This document shows positions 35,000-47,388 of a stretch of DNA of 64,000 nucleotides, in pieces (the first letter of the stretch is position 1; every line of letters starts with the position of its first letter). The notes beneath the pieces are model-generated. The model made no database searches. It saw only the letters and a list, made by a program, of their open reading frames with translations, and was not told where the DNA came from. This DNA is from Ustilaginoidea virens (Eukaryota; Ascomycota; Sordariomycetes; Hypocreales; Clavicipitaceae), in assembly GCF_000687475.1 (NCBI RefSeq), contig NC_057317.1, forward strand, positions 6,076,501 to 6,140,500, read 5' to 3'. The translations under genes were made by a program, and so were the position numbers.

Positions 35000-37900
35000 C
35001 CCCTTTTTAGTCCTAATATTATATAATAATTCTACCTTTATCGATATCCTAATTGATTCTAATTGTGACTACTATAGTGCGATGAGCAAAAGAATTATCT
35101 AAAGGTTAGGACTTTAGCCTATCTGCCTACCGTCTTATAGGAAACTTAGGACTATAGTAGATATAAAGAGTCGATTAAGGGAGCAATAGACTACCCCCTT
35201 AATTACTTATACTATCTATATCGATATCGATATCGATAGATAGCTATTAGCTATAATACTATATATTATCCCAGGCCTTACCTACGATATCATCCTAAGG
35301 CTGCTTTAAATAAAGCACCGCAATATCGAACTATAGGCGAAGCAATACCGACTAAGAATTAGAGCCACTAGTAGCCTCTTTATAAGGGAATCGACTATTT
35401 AATCCTCCAGGCCTACTGCAATTAATATTCTTAGATCGGTCTTTTATAGCATACTATAATACGCGGTATACACCTAAGATAACTCGACCTCCTTCTTCCT
35501 TATAAGCTTATAGGAGCTTATATGCATCCTCTGTATTATGCTCCTACTATATTAGAATTCAGCTTCCCCTCCGGCCTAGCTATAGACCTTACTATTAAAG
35601 CTCTAGGACTTCGCCGACCTCTTCGATAAGGTAAAGGCCTCTAGCCTCCTACTATACCAGGGCATACTTAATTATTATATTAAGCTTAAACCGACCCTAG
35701 ATGGGGGGCCACCCGACCTCCTATAAGGACCGCTATATAATATACCGCAGGACTAGCTACTTAAGGTTCGGAGATAGGTAACAGACCTTATAGATAAAGG
35801 ATAGATTTATATAAGCTCCTTATCGGTAGTAGCACTAGTCCTACTCGCGAAAAAGGCGAACAGCAGATAGCGTTTTTACATAGATTACTAGGCCCTAAAT
35901 AAGATTATAACGTAGGATTAGTATCCCCTTCCTTTAATTAAAGAGACGCTATATTCCCTATCTTAGGCGAAATAGTTTATAAAGGTAGACATCCGAGCCG
36001 CATTCTATAAGATTTATATCGCTAAGGGCGATAAATACCTAACTATATTCCAGACCCGCTTCGGCCTCTTTAAGTAATTAGTAACCCCCTTTAGCCTAAC
36101 TGAGGCCCCTGCGATATTCTAACATTATATTAATAGGGCCTTAGGGGACTCATTAGGGGATTTCGCTACTATTTACCTAGATAATATTTTAGTTTATACT
36201 GGCGGCTTATAGAAGGAATATATAGACTATATTAGGGTTATCCTTAGATGCCTATAAGATGCCGGTCTAAATCTAGATCTAGATAAATGCGATTTCGCAA
36301 TAAAGGAGGTATACTATTTCGGCTATATTATAACGGTAGGGAAAGAGATCTGCCTAGACCTTAAGAAGATTAAGGCGATTTAGGAGTAGGAAGCCCCTAC
36401 AAAATTATAAGATATCCAAAGCTTCTTAGGTTTTATAAACTTCTACCGCAACTTTATTTTAGACTTTTCCTACCTAATCGAGCCCTTAATTCGATTAATA
36501 CAGAAGGGTATTCCCTTTTAATAGCTTAAAGAGGAGGAAAAGGCTTTTTAAGCGCTTAAGTAGTATTTTATTTCGCACCCGGTCTTTACCTAATAGGACC
36601 CCAAGAAGGAAATAATTCTTAAGGCAGATAGCTCTAGTATAGCTTTTAGTAACTGCCTTTTTTAGATTAGGGAGGATAGAGTATTCTACCTAATCGTATA
36701 CTATTCGGTATAGCTTACAAAGGCTGAATAGAACTATACTATCTATAATAAGGAGCTGCTTACCGTTATCGCATGCCTTAAGGCATGGTCGGCTAAACTC
36801 TATTCTATTACTGCCCCATTTATAATCCTTACGGACTATAAGAACCTTAAGTACTTCGCCTGACTAAAGGAGATATCGGAATGCTAGGCGCAATAGGCTA
36901 AGATATTAGCCCTTTTTAACTTCTACCTTTAGTACCGGCCCGGCTTATAGGCCTAATGCCCTAATGCCTTCTTGCGATAAGAGCAAAAGGCAGATAGTAC
37001 GGCACTAAGGTTTAGCCAAGTCCTTTAACTACTATCTATCTCTATTATAGAGGCAGACCCGATAGAGGTCTAGCCGGACCCAATAGGAAATCAGCCAACT
37101 ATAGCCCTAGGTATAATAGAGGATAGGCCGATAGTGGCTTTATCGACCGGAGTCTCCCTACCTAGCGGCTTTTAGGTCTTTACCAATATATACCTATAGG
37201 CGCTTTAGGACTAGGCTATAGCTAAAGACGAATTATATTAGGCCTAGTAGAAGGCTATAGCGAATAGAAAATAATAATTCCCTATAGAGGTAAAGACTAA
37301 AGAGTAGATTGTAGACTATACCTTAAATGCCTATAGAGCGCTATTCTACTAGGGCCGGGTTTAGCTCCCTTTATTCGAGCCGCTAATAACTATAGTAATC
37401 TAATAATACTATGACTCCCCTACTATAGGGCACCTAAGGAAGAATATAACCTTCTAACTCTTATAACGGGACTACTACTTTAATAATATATCGTCTAAGG
37501 TAGCTTAGTTTATTCGGAATTGCTAATGCTATAAGGCGCATAAGAGCCGCTAATTGCGATAAGGCCTACTCTAGCCTTTACCGATCTTAGATTATTTTTA
37601 GTCTTAAATCTCTATTGACTTTATAACTAACCTCCTAGCCTAGGACGCCTCTAACCTATATTACCTAATAGTTATTACCGACCGCCTATCTAAATACATT
37701 TAGCTTAAAGCAATATACTTAATATAAGCAGAGGATTATATAGAATGGTTTCTCAACTACTAATAGCGGCACTATAGATTCCCCGCCTAAATTATTAGCG
37801 ATAAAGGCTCAGACTAAGTAGGCTAATTCTAGACTATAATATATAAGGCTATTAGGACCAAATAACTCCTCTCGATTATATACCACCTATAGACTAATAG

Positions 37901-38690
37901 TAGTATAGAGCATATAAACTAGGAGGTCTAGGCTATCTTACGCATTAAAATAGCGTTCGACTAATACAACTAGCCCTAATATCTCGCGACTTATTAATAC
38001 GCTCTAAATAACCGCACTTCCTTAGTCACTAGATATAGTCCTAACCGTCTCTTAAATAGCTTCGACTCTCCTATTATAGCACCTCCCCCCGATATTACGC
38101 CGAATTTAATAACCCCTAAGGGGCAAGCAACACGCTTCCTAGCCATAATACAAAAGGGGGGCGAACTCACTTAGGCCGCTATCGCCTTTACCTAGCAGCG
38201 GTAGTAGGATATAATAAACCGCTCCCGATGCCTAACGGAATGCTATTAAATCGGGGACTAAGTCTGGCTAAGCCTACGGAATATTAAAACTAACCGGCCT
38301 TACAAGAAGCTCGATTAGGTATTTGCTAAGTATACTATTATAGCCATCCCGTCCCCGCTTAATATCTAACTCGATATTCCTAATAGTATCTACCCGGTTT
38401 TTTATATTAATCTTATAGAACATACTACTTCCAACCTGCTGCCGAGCTAAGTACTTATAGATATTAGGCCCGGTCCTCTACTAGTCCTACTAAAGGACTC
38501 TAATACCCTATATAAGGAATTCGAGGTCGAGGAGATACTAGCTGCTAAAAACGCTTGGGGTTATAGCGGTAAATATAATATGCTAATAAAATAGAAAGGG
38601 TATAACTTGCCGATTTAGGAACCGCTAGAGAACTTCGAGGATACTATAGCGCGGGAGGCATTTAAGGTTAAATGGGGGGATATTTAGATA
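35000..38690 (+). pseudogene. Gypsy-1 pol: protease, RT, RNase H, integrase, chromodomain
   Basis: The polyprotein is broken by stops. The protease near 35050 has Leu-Ile-Asp-Ser-Asn, where Gly of Asp-Ser-Gly became Asn. RT shows FYIDYQALN, TRFGLFKQLVTPFSLTEAPA and, near 36171-36200, IYLDNILVY, where the YLDDI block has lost its second Asp. RNase H begins near 36610 (LKADSSSIAFSNC). Integrase has a HLRKN/CQCYKAHK zinc-binding remnant (37420-37560), ITDRLSKY near 37675 and an IEHIN block near 37905. The chromodomain near 38560-38660 keeps KGYNLPI and EPLENF; its Trp is a stop. Confidence 0.88.
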
Positions 38691-38754
38691 TATAATAGAC
38701 CCGGTCGAACCCTATAGCAACCCCAATACGGAACGGATGAAATTTTTCCCGGCG

Positions 38755-38764
38755 AAGGGGGGTA
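38755..38764 (+). promoter_or_regulatory. Polypurine tract of Gypsy-1
   Basis: GAAGGGGGGTA lies directly upstream of the 3' LTR, the usual place of plus-strand priming. Confidence 0.7.
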
Positions 38765-39019
38765 TATTATGGACTCGGGCTATGCCCGTATTATGGATTA
38801 ACTGAGGCTCGGGCTATGCCCGTGCCTAGTCCGGAACGGATGATATAAGGTAGATGCGCGGGCCCATAAGGGCAACATTAGGGCTCTAGCCCGCGCTATA
38901 TACAGATATATATAGACTGCGGAAGGGACCCGATTCGGACTCTTCTCCCTTCCTCCTTAGTTTTATTAATACATCCGATTGACGCCTATTCGCAGTCGCC
39001 CTAGGGCCAGTCCGTCATA
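38765..39019 (+). repeat. 3' LTR of Gypsy-1
   Basis: This 255-bp LTR is the same length as the 5' LTR. Its ends have drifted (TATTATGGACT for TGTCACGGACT, GTCATA for GTCACA) by C-to-T and G-to-A changes. Confidence 0.93.
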
Positions 39020-39024
39020 GAAGC

Positions 39025-40086
39025 TGCGAATATATCGTAAGCTTTTCCTTCGAGCTTTATAAAGAATATATTATTAAGGGGAGTAATCGGCTCGAGTTAA
39101 TCGTTAGGTTTAGGCAAAAATAATAGGGATAGTAGTATCGCTTAAGCGATTGCTTTTTCGGGGTAATCTATAACTTTAAAGTTAATTTGTATAGGTTAAG
39201 GGGCATCGATAGTGGCTTTATTTTATGCCTCTAGTGCCTATTTAATAATAGGATTATTAGTAAAGATATTTTCAATCGAATTCCCGGATAATACAAGTTT
39301 AAAGTCGTCAATAATAGGTATTTCTTTAATATTACCGATAAGGCTATTTAGGGCCTCCTTCTGTTATTTAGAAATCGGTAAGTAGTATTTATCTTAATAA
39401 AAAACGGTCTTATTGAATGTAATATAGCTAGAATTGAATTAGCAGCTTCTTTTTAATAAAGGCACCTAAATTAGGTATTAAGTAGTCGAGATATAGCCTG
39501 CTAAATACCCGATGTAAGCTCTTTAATTAAGCTTCGGACCTTTTTACAATATCCTATCGCGGGTTATCACGAAAGCTTTACATCTATAGGCGCGGAGGTG
39601 GTGAATTTGTAGACGAATATCTGCCGGTAGGTGTTTTTAGGCGGGCTTATTTTTATGGAGCTAAAGTTAAAGCATTTAAAGAGGTGACTTCTAGTTATCG
39701 TAAGGTCTTTCCGACTTCCTAGGGCTTCGATTTAGCAAATATACTGCTGCTTCGGCTATAATAGGCTATAACTCCTTAGGAAAGCCTGCTTATATATTGA
39801 GAAGGGCCATCTTCGTCTTTAATACCCCTCTAGAATATTTAGTATAACCGTTCTAATATTAGTGATTAGGGCTCGAATTTCAAATTATAATGCCTTTCTA
39901 TTTAGCTTCTTTATAACTATTATTAGTCTAGAGCGCCGTTTCGTTATTAGAGATAACTATTGCGATCGCTATATTGTATAGGCGTAAAACTCGATTCTCG
40001 AAGATTAGCTAGCATCTAGGTAGGTCGGTCTTTCTAGGTATCGTGAAAATATACTTTATTCCTGTGAATCGGCAGGTAAATAATGC
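39025..40086 (-). pseudogene. X pol, middle piece (RT start and integrase end)
   Basis: This is the part of X between the two nested elements. Gene order places the end of integrase and the linker to RT here. Recognisable text is sparse; near 39700-40080 the minus strand gives an integrase-like stretch with Asn-Ser-Tyr and Pro-Ser-Gln-Tyr blocks in a stop-rich frame. The call rests mainly on position between the gag-protease piece and the RT-RNase H piece of the same element. Confidence 0.6.
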
Positions 40087-40427
40087 TGTTGATATAAACT
40101 CGGGGTACCCAGTTGTACGTAGGGTCGCGCGCGTGGTATCATGTACCGTGAGGTCACCAAGCAAAGGATTTATTGACTTTACTAATGACTGACTATCTAA
40201 AAGGAAAGAAAGGAAGCAAAAGAGGGTAATTACACGATGTGGCCTTTTTGTGCGTGTGCCGTTGTTATGTGCATCGGCGCAGTTGGGCCGGGCTGCCCGT
40301 GTGCCCTACCGGGCTCAGGGGTAAAGGGGCAAAAGGGGCCAAAGTGGCCATATCGTGCGCATCGGGTGTGCGCGGCACATCCGTCGCAATATGCCCAATT
40401 GGGCACCTTGCGACAGCGATTCCGACA
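40087..40427 (-). repeat. 3' LTR of copy B
   Basis: This 341-bp LTR (TGTTGATATAAACTCGG...GATTCCGACA) is less damaged than the 5' LTR. The overlapping open stretches on both strands at 40230-40702 come from low-stop GC-rich LTR sequence. Confidence 0.92.
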
Positions 40428-40470
40428 CTGGCAGCTTCTCTTTTTATAGAAGCAAACATCGGAATCGCTA
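40415..40470 (-). promoter_or_regulatory. Polypurine tract with long hairpin at pol/3' LTR junction
   Basis: On the element strand AAAAAGAGAAGCTGCCAG precedes the LTR and is the likely polypurine tract. An inverted repeat brackets it: AGCGATTCCGA (40416-40426) with TCGGAATCGCT (40459-40469), and inside it GCTTCT/AGAAGC. The same structure is kept in D (50017-50070). Confidence 0.6.
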
Positions 40471-40599
40471 GGATATAAAGCGCACACATAGAAAAGAAAG
40501 TGCGGCGCGGTCTCGGCAGGTTGTGCCGCCGATAATGCCGTCGCGCCGCGCGGCCGGCTTGTACAGCCTCATACCGTATAGCAGCCGGTATGTTGAATA

Positions 40600-42890
40600 T
40601 CGCAGCCAAAACAAAGGGGCAAAAAGGGGCAGAAGTAAACGCAGTAAAACAACACAACATTAAACATAGGAAAATCCATACACTTGCCACCCATAATATC
40701 ACTAATTATAGCCAAATGCAGTCAGATATTGACTAGCCTCTTCACCCATCCTTCCACACGTATAACAGCCCTATTTTGGTCGATGAAGGTCTTAAGGGCT
40801 TTATTTGGCGTTCCTTTGGTTATCGCATCGGCGAGATTATTATTCCCGTTGATCTAGCGAATTTCGTAGATTTCCTAGCGCTCGTATGATTATCGTAGGG
40901 CCATGATATCTATTATAAGCCTCTTCTCTTTCGTGGTGCCTAGCTTAACAAGGCATTCGTACAACGAAAAAGAATCCGTGCATACTACCGTAGGAATCTT
41001 TAGTAGTCCCAGCCTACTGGTAATCATATTAAGGGTCGTGCCTATCGCATATGCGATATCGACCCCTTACACTATACTATACAGCTCCGAAGCGAGTGCG
41101 CTACGCATTATACGCTTACTCTTTGTAGAGCTGTAAGTAACGATATTACCGGTCAGCAGGAAGGCGTTAGCGTTATCCATAGGATTATCCTCTTCATTCC
41201 CTAGCACAATAATATAGCCAATCTGGGAGCTCAAATCTTTATTGTTGGCAAAGGATCCGTCAACAAATATAAAGAGTTTGGCTGTAGTAAGGGCCAGATT
41301 GATGTACCGTAGGCCACGATCCTGGTTATTGCGCTGCTATTGAAGGCGCTTGTTCATACTTGCGATATCGTCAGGGTCAGGTTGCTAATGTTATGCTGCG
41401 ATAGATAGGTCAAAAGAGGCCTCGGGCTGGCAGACCGTAGCCATATAAGCGCTATAAGCGCGTTGTTCGATATAATTACGCTAGGCTGTGGGCGCATTCT
41501 TGTTAATAGTCGTGATCTTCTTACTTTAACCTTTCTGGCATAAGGTCATGCTGTTACTACTAGCTATCAATATGCATCCGTTGAATATCAGGGGCATAAT
41601 TAGCGATAGCCTCGTCTTGGGCTTGGCGTTAAAGCCTGCCTTAGTAAGCTCTAATTCCTCCTATTAGAAGAAGGTATCGTCATTAAGTCCGAGGGTATCG
41701 TTAGTCTGCATACCTATAATACCGAAGCATGTGGTATCGCCAGTACGGTCAGGAACGTTAGTATCGTTAGTGCGATTAGGAACGTCAGTACGGTTATTAC
41801 CGGCAGATATTAGCAAATAGGGGTTATAGGTGGATATGGTCATGCCCAACTTCTCGCGATGGTGCCGGAAGTATGTCGCCCACTAGTGGGTGCCTGCCTC
41901 AGCTATTCCGTACAGTGGCTTTACTACTTCCATAATCGTATTATCGGGGTATTAATACGCTATCTGCTTAGGTAGCTTGGCGATAATCGATCTGTTAAGG
42001 GTGGTGGATGACTGTATATAAGCCTATGTGATGTTACGTATCTAGAGGAATAAGCCGTGAGAGCGTTATAGTGATGGGGCTAATAATATAAGTAACCGTT
42101 AACTAGCCCATTGGATTGTAGGGGACTGAGTTAATATTAATTGCTTTTTATTATCACTATAACCTTATATGATGAGTCGTGACTTCTTATATGGCGTATC
42201 CATGCCTTTGCCCTTAATCTCTCGTACTATACGTAAGTTAAAGAGACGTTGGGCTCTATGTTTACCGATATTAAAGGTAATAAATCGGAATATATTGCGG
42301 GCTTATAATGCTTCTATCTTTGTATGGTTAGACTGTTCGAAGGGGGCTTTTGGGGTTATTATCTTCCCTTCCTGGCGTAATTGACTAGCAAGCTGTAGGT
42401 CGGCTTGCTCTTTCGCGGTTAGGAAAGAGGCATCGATGACGGTATTAGAAGCGATAGTATTAACGAGAGCCTCTTCTTAGTCCTTATTGATTATGACGTT
42501 GGATATTATACGTATTGGCGGTGGTAATAGTGATATTGGTCGGGTCTGATCCGAGCTAGTGGCCGGCGATGGATATGTCGCGGCTGTAGGTGTCGATGAT
42601 GTCTCGGCTGTAGGTATTATCGCGGCTAGAGGTGCGGCTGCAGCCGGAGCCGGTATCCTAACTTCTAGCCGGCCGGGGCGGGCCGGGCCTTTAGCATAGA
42701 CGATATCTTTAGTATCGTCGGCAGCGGGATTGTTAAGGTCGTGGTTATAAGGCTTGACGACTATTAACTAGAACTTAATGGGGCTATATTGCATCTGCAT
42801 AATATAGGTCTTACTATCGAGGCTGATTAGCCGGTATGGCCCGTGCTATCTACCTTTTTCTCTCTATACCCGTACGTCGGACTATAGGGG
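40600..42890 (-). pseudogene. Copy B reverse transcriptase-RNase H
   Basis: This is the polymerase half of copy B. The RT active-site region reads FGIIGMQTNDTLGLNDDTFF at 41740-41660, with one catalytic Asp now Asn. RNase H reads IFVDGSFANNKDLSSQIGY near 41280-41220 and CTDSFSLYECLVKLGTTKEK near 40985-40925. A Pro/Ala-rich linker with GPARPG at 42640-42700 joins it to integrase. Stops are fewer than in copy A. Confidence 0.88.
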
Positions 42891-42904
42891 TAGTCGGTGG
42901 ATAG

Positions 42905-43790
42905 GCTATATATCCGGGCCGTTCCGTTGGGTGAGGGCATTGTGAATTTATCGCTTAGCGAGGCATTTCCTAGCTTTATTAGTGGCCTTTCGTAACGTTA
43001 AGGCGCATTGTGATACTGATAAGCTAGGAGGTGAGTTATCCGTAAGTCGGGGATATGCTCTAAAGACTAGTAATATGGGTACTAGGCCGTTAGGCCCAGC
43101 AGAATCGTTAACGGCTTTAATAGCTAGCTGTAGTTTCTGTTCCCTTGTTAATAGGTCGCCTACTTCTTTATTAATAATGGTATAGGCTTTGCGTAACGGG
43201 GCGTGATATCTCTCGATTTTGCCGATGCTATAGTGGGCTTTTATGGGAATTTCATCCATATTGATAGATAGAAGCCGGGCATTATAATAGAATTCGGCAG
43301 AAGCGAAGTTGGGTCCGGCATTATGAATTATTTAGTCTGGCGGGCTAAGATAGGTATCAATCTAGCATTCCTTGAGGGCATTCTAAATATCTCGGGCCTT
43401 CTATCTTTATAGATTAAGGAACCTAGCTGCCTAGAAGCTTGTTGCAGTATCTATGATATATAATACCGGCCGATTATTAATATAAAGGATATCTACGATT
43501 ATCTCGTAGTTGAATTAGCGGTCATCCTTTAGAGTGAATTTAAATCGGCTGGGTGCCTTTGTGTTTATCTGGTATTAATGGTATATATGGGTGATCCTTT
43601 CGATGATATTGCGGTTAATATCATTATATCCAGCCCGTTAAAGCAATTTGGTAAGCCTATTGATAGAGGGGTGCCTGAATTAATGATGTAGTTAATAGAT
43701 TTCCTATGACGATAGATGAAAGGCTGCAGTATCTGTGGCATTGAGAGTCCACTATGGATGTCCCTATTTCCTAATAATTGGAACCTTGGT
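42905..43790 (-). pseudogene. Copy B integrase
   Basis: The C-terminal core is open at 43259-42948 and shows GKIERYHAPLRKAY, containing the catalytic Glu, and GPNGLVPILLVFRAYPRL, the conserved downstream block of Copia integrases. The zinc-binding region lies near 43600-43700. Stops interrupt the middle. Confidence 0.88.
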
Positions 43791-43796
43791 ATCCCT

Positions 43797-44153
43797 TTAG
43801 ATTAATAGGTTATTAATATTATTAAGCTTTACGCCTATCCTATCTATATCCGTAATAAAATATAGGAAGGGGGTGCTACTATTAAGAATGTGGAAGGGGA
43901 TATTGCCGAATATCGTCGGGATATTTAATATGCCGGAAGATGTGGCGGAGCCTGCGCCGAAGTTCACTATGTGCTTCTTGTCAGTTGTCTCAATAGTTAG
44001 GGTCTTCATTAATCGTATTAGGGCCTTTGCTTGACCTAGGCTTACTATTGATAGGCCGGAAGCGCCGGTATCCGGTAGGATTCCGCGGAAGGTATGGTCA
44101 CTATACCGTTCTTCTTCTAGAAAGGCAGAATTACGGTCTGGTGGTAAGGGCAT
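43797..44153 (-). pseudogene. Copy B aspartic protease
   Basis: This 118-codon open stretch keeps the active site GILPDTGAS intact, followed by GLSIVSLGQAKALIRL and GILNIPTIFGNIPFHIL. This is the best preserved protease of the family here; copy A has Ser in place of Gly. The frame differs from the gag start frame, so an indel or frameshift separates them. Confidence 0.85.
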
Positions 44154-44299
44154 TCGGAAGGGGTCAACTTGTAAGAAGGCGTATCGGTATGATTCATCTT
44201 GCAGGGCCTGTAATATCTTAATAGATAATAATGGTTCTACTTGCGTAAGGGCTTGGAAATACTGAGTGGCTGTAATTTGTAGTGTAGTAGCATTCTCTG

Positions 44300-46578
44300 C
44301 ATCCCATTGTGTGTCCCTTGCTATTATTACTTCGATGTTACCGATAATATCGTTAAGGTTAGCCTTTGCATCTTCTTCGAGGCCTTAGGGGCTAGGCTCT
44401 TCGTATTCCTATAAGAAAATACGGAATTTCTTATTATTAGGGGCAGTGCGGTAGGATCGGTTCTTCATCTATCGGTCCTTTAATTCTTATTGCTCTTTGG
44501 CAGAGTAGTTAGATAACTAATACCCTGTTTTGTTGCAAACGAAGCATCTTCTTTAATAGGGCCTAGCTAGAAAGGCGCGATTCTATTATTGCCGTTGAGG
44601 GGGTCCATATCGTTGGGGGCGTTAATACCGGTTATAGGATTAACTATACCTACGGTCTGTAAATAGCGCCACATTATCATCAATATCGTTAGTATCGTGA
44701 TATTATTGAAGGAAATAATGCCGTTGATTTATATAGATTGACTCGTAGATAGAAAGTGATTGCCGTAAATCAGCGGCGAGGCCTTCGAATATAGGGGCAT
44801 GTCGATACAGCGCCTGGCTACACTCAGGGGTATCCCTTACAGCGTTAAGCACTTACCGATAAAGCTTAGTATCAGCTATAAAGGGGGGAAAAAGACCACG
44901 ATATAGGCATTAAAGTTCCTCTAATAGGATATTAAGGCATTCTAACTTTGACTTATTGGGATGTTTCGCGATAGTTAATTAGAGCATTATTCTATTCTAA
45001 CGGTGCAAATAGAATTATTCCGTGCTCTCATTTTCGAAATAGCTTTTAACTTTGCGGACTATATCGTTAAAAGTAAGGGTATTGCGAATACATTCAATAT
45101 TATTAAAGTAATAGGTCTTAGCATCGCCGATAAGTATGATTTAGAAGGCTCTAGTGAATGTATTATCGGGTAATCCTAGTAGGCAGCACTTGCTCTTAAA
45201 AGAGATGACTTTTAGTATAATAAAGTCATCCATTTTGCCGCTATATCTATCCTCTATGCGATAGCTGCGTAAGAGGTCAGATATCTTCTTCGATATATCA
45301 TCAAACCCGGCCTCTGTATAGGCTCTTCGGGTATAATCTTCTTAGTGGTATTATTATTCTAGAGGGTATTCCGGAACGGCTTATCGGTAGCCTTACGGTA
45401 GGCTGGCGGGAGCTCTAGCTAGGTTATCCTATAACTCGGGTCGGTCTAGTTTTACCGGTCCTCCCGTTAAGACGGTCCGTTCATCGGCCTGGGTAGGGCG
45501 ATATTAATAGGAAAGGCCAGGTGCCGTGCCTAATTTTAGCATTATCGGATAAGGCGTTTAGGCCTATAGGCCGCGATACCGTGATTCGTAATATCTGGCA
45601 TTAGGGGCGGCATTAGCTTGGAGGGTATTATTATTGGGGTCCTCTATTGAAGGAAGCATATTATCGGGGCCTATAACCCGAGCTCTGTTAGGTATGCTAT
45701 GACCTCGAGGGGCATTGAGATAGCCGCCTTAGCTAGCCCGGCTAGGGGTATAACCCCTAGGGTGTAATATTTGGTCGGTCGGGCTATAGTCTTTATCGGC
45801 CGTTGCATATTATTAGGGTTAGGGTTAGGGAGCTCTCCCCTGTTTCGAATAGCGGCCTATTGTAAATAGGCGTCTTCCCTTTTAGTTATTAGGACCGGCC
45901 CTTTTCTTCTTCAATAGGGGCGTAAGGCTTCTTCGATATAGAAGGGGGGATAATAGGTTATTATGACTGTGATCGTGCCACCTTTAGTGTTGTGAAATCC
46001 CTTATTGTTGAGGCTTGTAAGGGTCTTTGTGATAATATTCTCATAACTGTTGTAGGTGCTTATAATAAATTCCGTGAGCCTATGCGTAAGCCTATGACTT
46101 CCTTATCGAAATTGCCGATAGGTACTAATGCTTCCCTATAAGGGTTGAGTCGTGACCGGAACATTTTGCGGCCTAATTGACGTTCAATCTCTTCTTAAGG
46201 CCATTTAGGGTTCTATTATTATTGAAGGCATTCTATCAAGGTAGGTATTATAATAGAGCCTAATGCTCCGATATATACGCCATGATCTCATAAGTATATG
46301 CGGAATTCGCGTAGGAATAGAGGGTTAACGCGGTTGAATAGCTATTTATCCCATTCACTATAGTCTTCGTAAAACAGTTCCTATAGGTCATCGTCAATTA
46401 TATAATTTTTCTCATAGGTGTAGATCAAGAAGGCCAGGCGGTTATATAATACTATAGTGGTGGCATTAGGGGTAACTGGCTCTATCGCAGTAGCCTAATT
46501 ATCATCGAGTAAGGGGGTAAATCGCTATAGCCTTTCGGGTAGTACCGGTTATAATATTAATAATCGTAATCGTGCCAT
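44300..46578 (-). pseudogene. Copy B gag
   Basis: Starts at ATG 46578 (MARLRLLIL). The N-terminal domain near 46420-46250 reads IIDDDL, YEDYSEWD and LFNRVNPLFLREFRIYL. The zinc-knuckle region near 44545-44500 reads CFVCNKTG with later ligands decayed, as in fungal Copia Gag. A basic low-complexity stretch near 45700-45900 contains the TTAGGG insertion. Several TAG/TAA occur. Confidence 0.8.
45813..45830 (+). repeat. Telomere-like (TTAGGG)3 within copy B gag
   Basis: Three perfect TTAGGG units sit where copies A (near 4935) and C (near 52690) have unrelated sequence, in an otherwise aligned gag segment. Confidence 0.8.
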
Positions 46579-47042
46579 AATATTAAGAGGAGGGTTTAAG
46601 AGATAATGGGGGGGGGGATGTATTGCAAGGAATATAATATTCGATCTAAAGGGGGCTTTTATCCGTAAGGGTAAAAAGAAAGAAGAGAAGGGGTTAGTTA
46701 GCAATATAACCGTTCAATGGAATGGGTTATTTGCCTCCTATAGTAAGCAGGTAACCATTCAACGGAATAGGTCAGCCGCCTCTTATATACTAAGGGTATC
46801 TTTAAAGATCGTGATAGTTAGTATATTTTCTTCCTTCGTAATAGACAAAGGTAGAAGAGGTCTACATTATTCTTCCAATTAGTTGGCAGTATAACCGTTC
46901 AACAGAATGGGTTATCTGCCTTCCTAATTAGCACGATTTATAACGGAAATCGTCTCTTCGAGAGTAATCTTACTGATTTATGATGCACCGTTCTTTGCGG
47001 GATATAATTATCTTATGAGTAGTAGTTATCACCACTGATTAG
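46579..47042 (-). other. 5' leader of copy B
   Basis: This leader between gag and the 5' LTR contains the three ACCGTTCAACGGAATRGGTT-type motifs (46708, 46748, 46887) also found in copy A, and a G run at 46607-46616. Confidence 0.6.
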
Positions 47043-47383
47043 TATTAATATAAACTCGGGGTACCCAGTTATACGTAGGGTCGCGCGCGTGGTATCATAT
47101 ACCGTGAGGTCACCAAGCAAAGGATTTATTGACTTTACTAATGACTGACTATCTAAAAGGAAAGAAAGGAAGCAAAAGAGGGTAATTACACGATATAGCC
47201 TTTTTGTGCGTGTGCCGTTGTCACGTGCATCGGCGCAGTCGGGCCGGGCTGCCCGTGTGCCCTACCGGGCTCAGGGGTAAAGGGGCAAAAGGGGCCAAAG
47301 TAGCCACATCGTGCGCATCGGGTATGCGCGGCACATCCGTCGCAATATGCCCAATTGGGCACCTTACGACAGCGATTCCGACA
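47043..47383 (-). repeat. 5' LTR of copy B
   Basis: This 341-bp LTR starts TATTAATATAAACTCGG (RIP form) and ends GATTCCGACA. Same length as the 3' LTR. Confidence 0.92.
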
Positions 47384-47388
47384 AATGC

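Larger units (their letters stand above)
33378..39019 (+). mobile_element. Gypsy-1, full-length chromovirus
   Basis: This is a complete Ty3/Gypsy element on the plus strand: 255-bp LTRs, gag, protease, RT, RNase H, integrase and a C-terminal chromodomain. A perfect 5-bp duplication gaagc (33373-33377, 39020-39024) shows it inserted into X. The order RT before integrase defines Gypsy, and the chromodomain defines a chromovirus. Every frame is heavily RIP-damaged, but no large deletion is evident. Confidence 0.93.
40087..47383 (-). mobile_element. Copia-1 copy B, complete
   Basis: This complete 7.3-kb Copia on the minus strand has 341-bp LTRs at both ends and a perfect duplication aatgc (40082-40086, 47384-47388) marking its insertion into X. 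It is the reference copy of the family: gag, protease, integrase, RT, RNase H are all present. RIP damage is moderate. It carries a telomere-like (TTAGGG)3 tract in gag that copies A and C lack. Confidence 0.93.

Noticed and set aside
40230..40702. Overlapping open frames on both strands
   Set aside because: They fall in the Copia-1 LTR and the adjoining pol end, GC-rich sequence with few stops by composition; the same frames recur at 47204 and 49881 only because the LTR is repeated.
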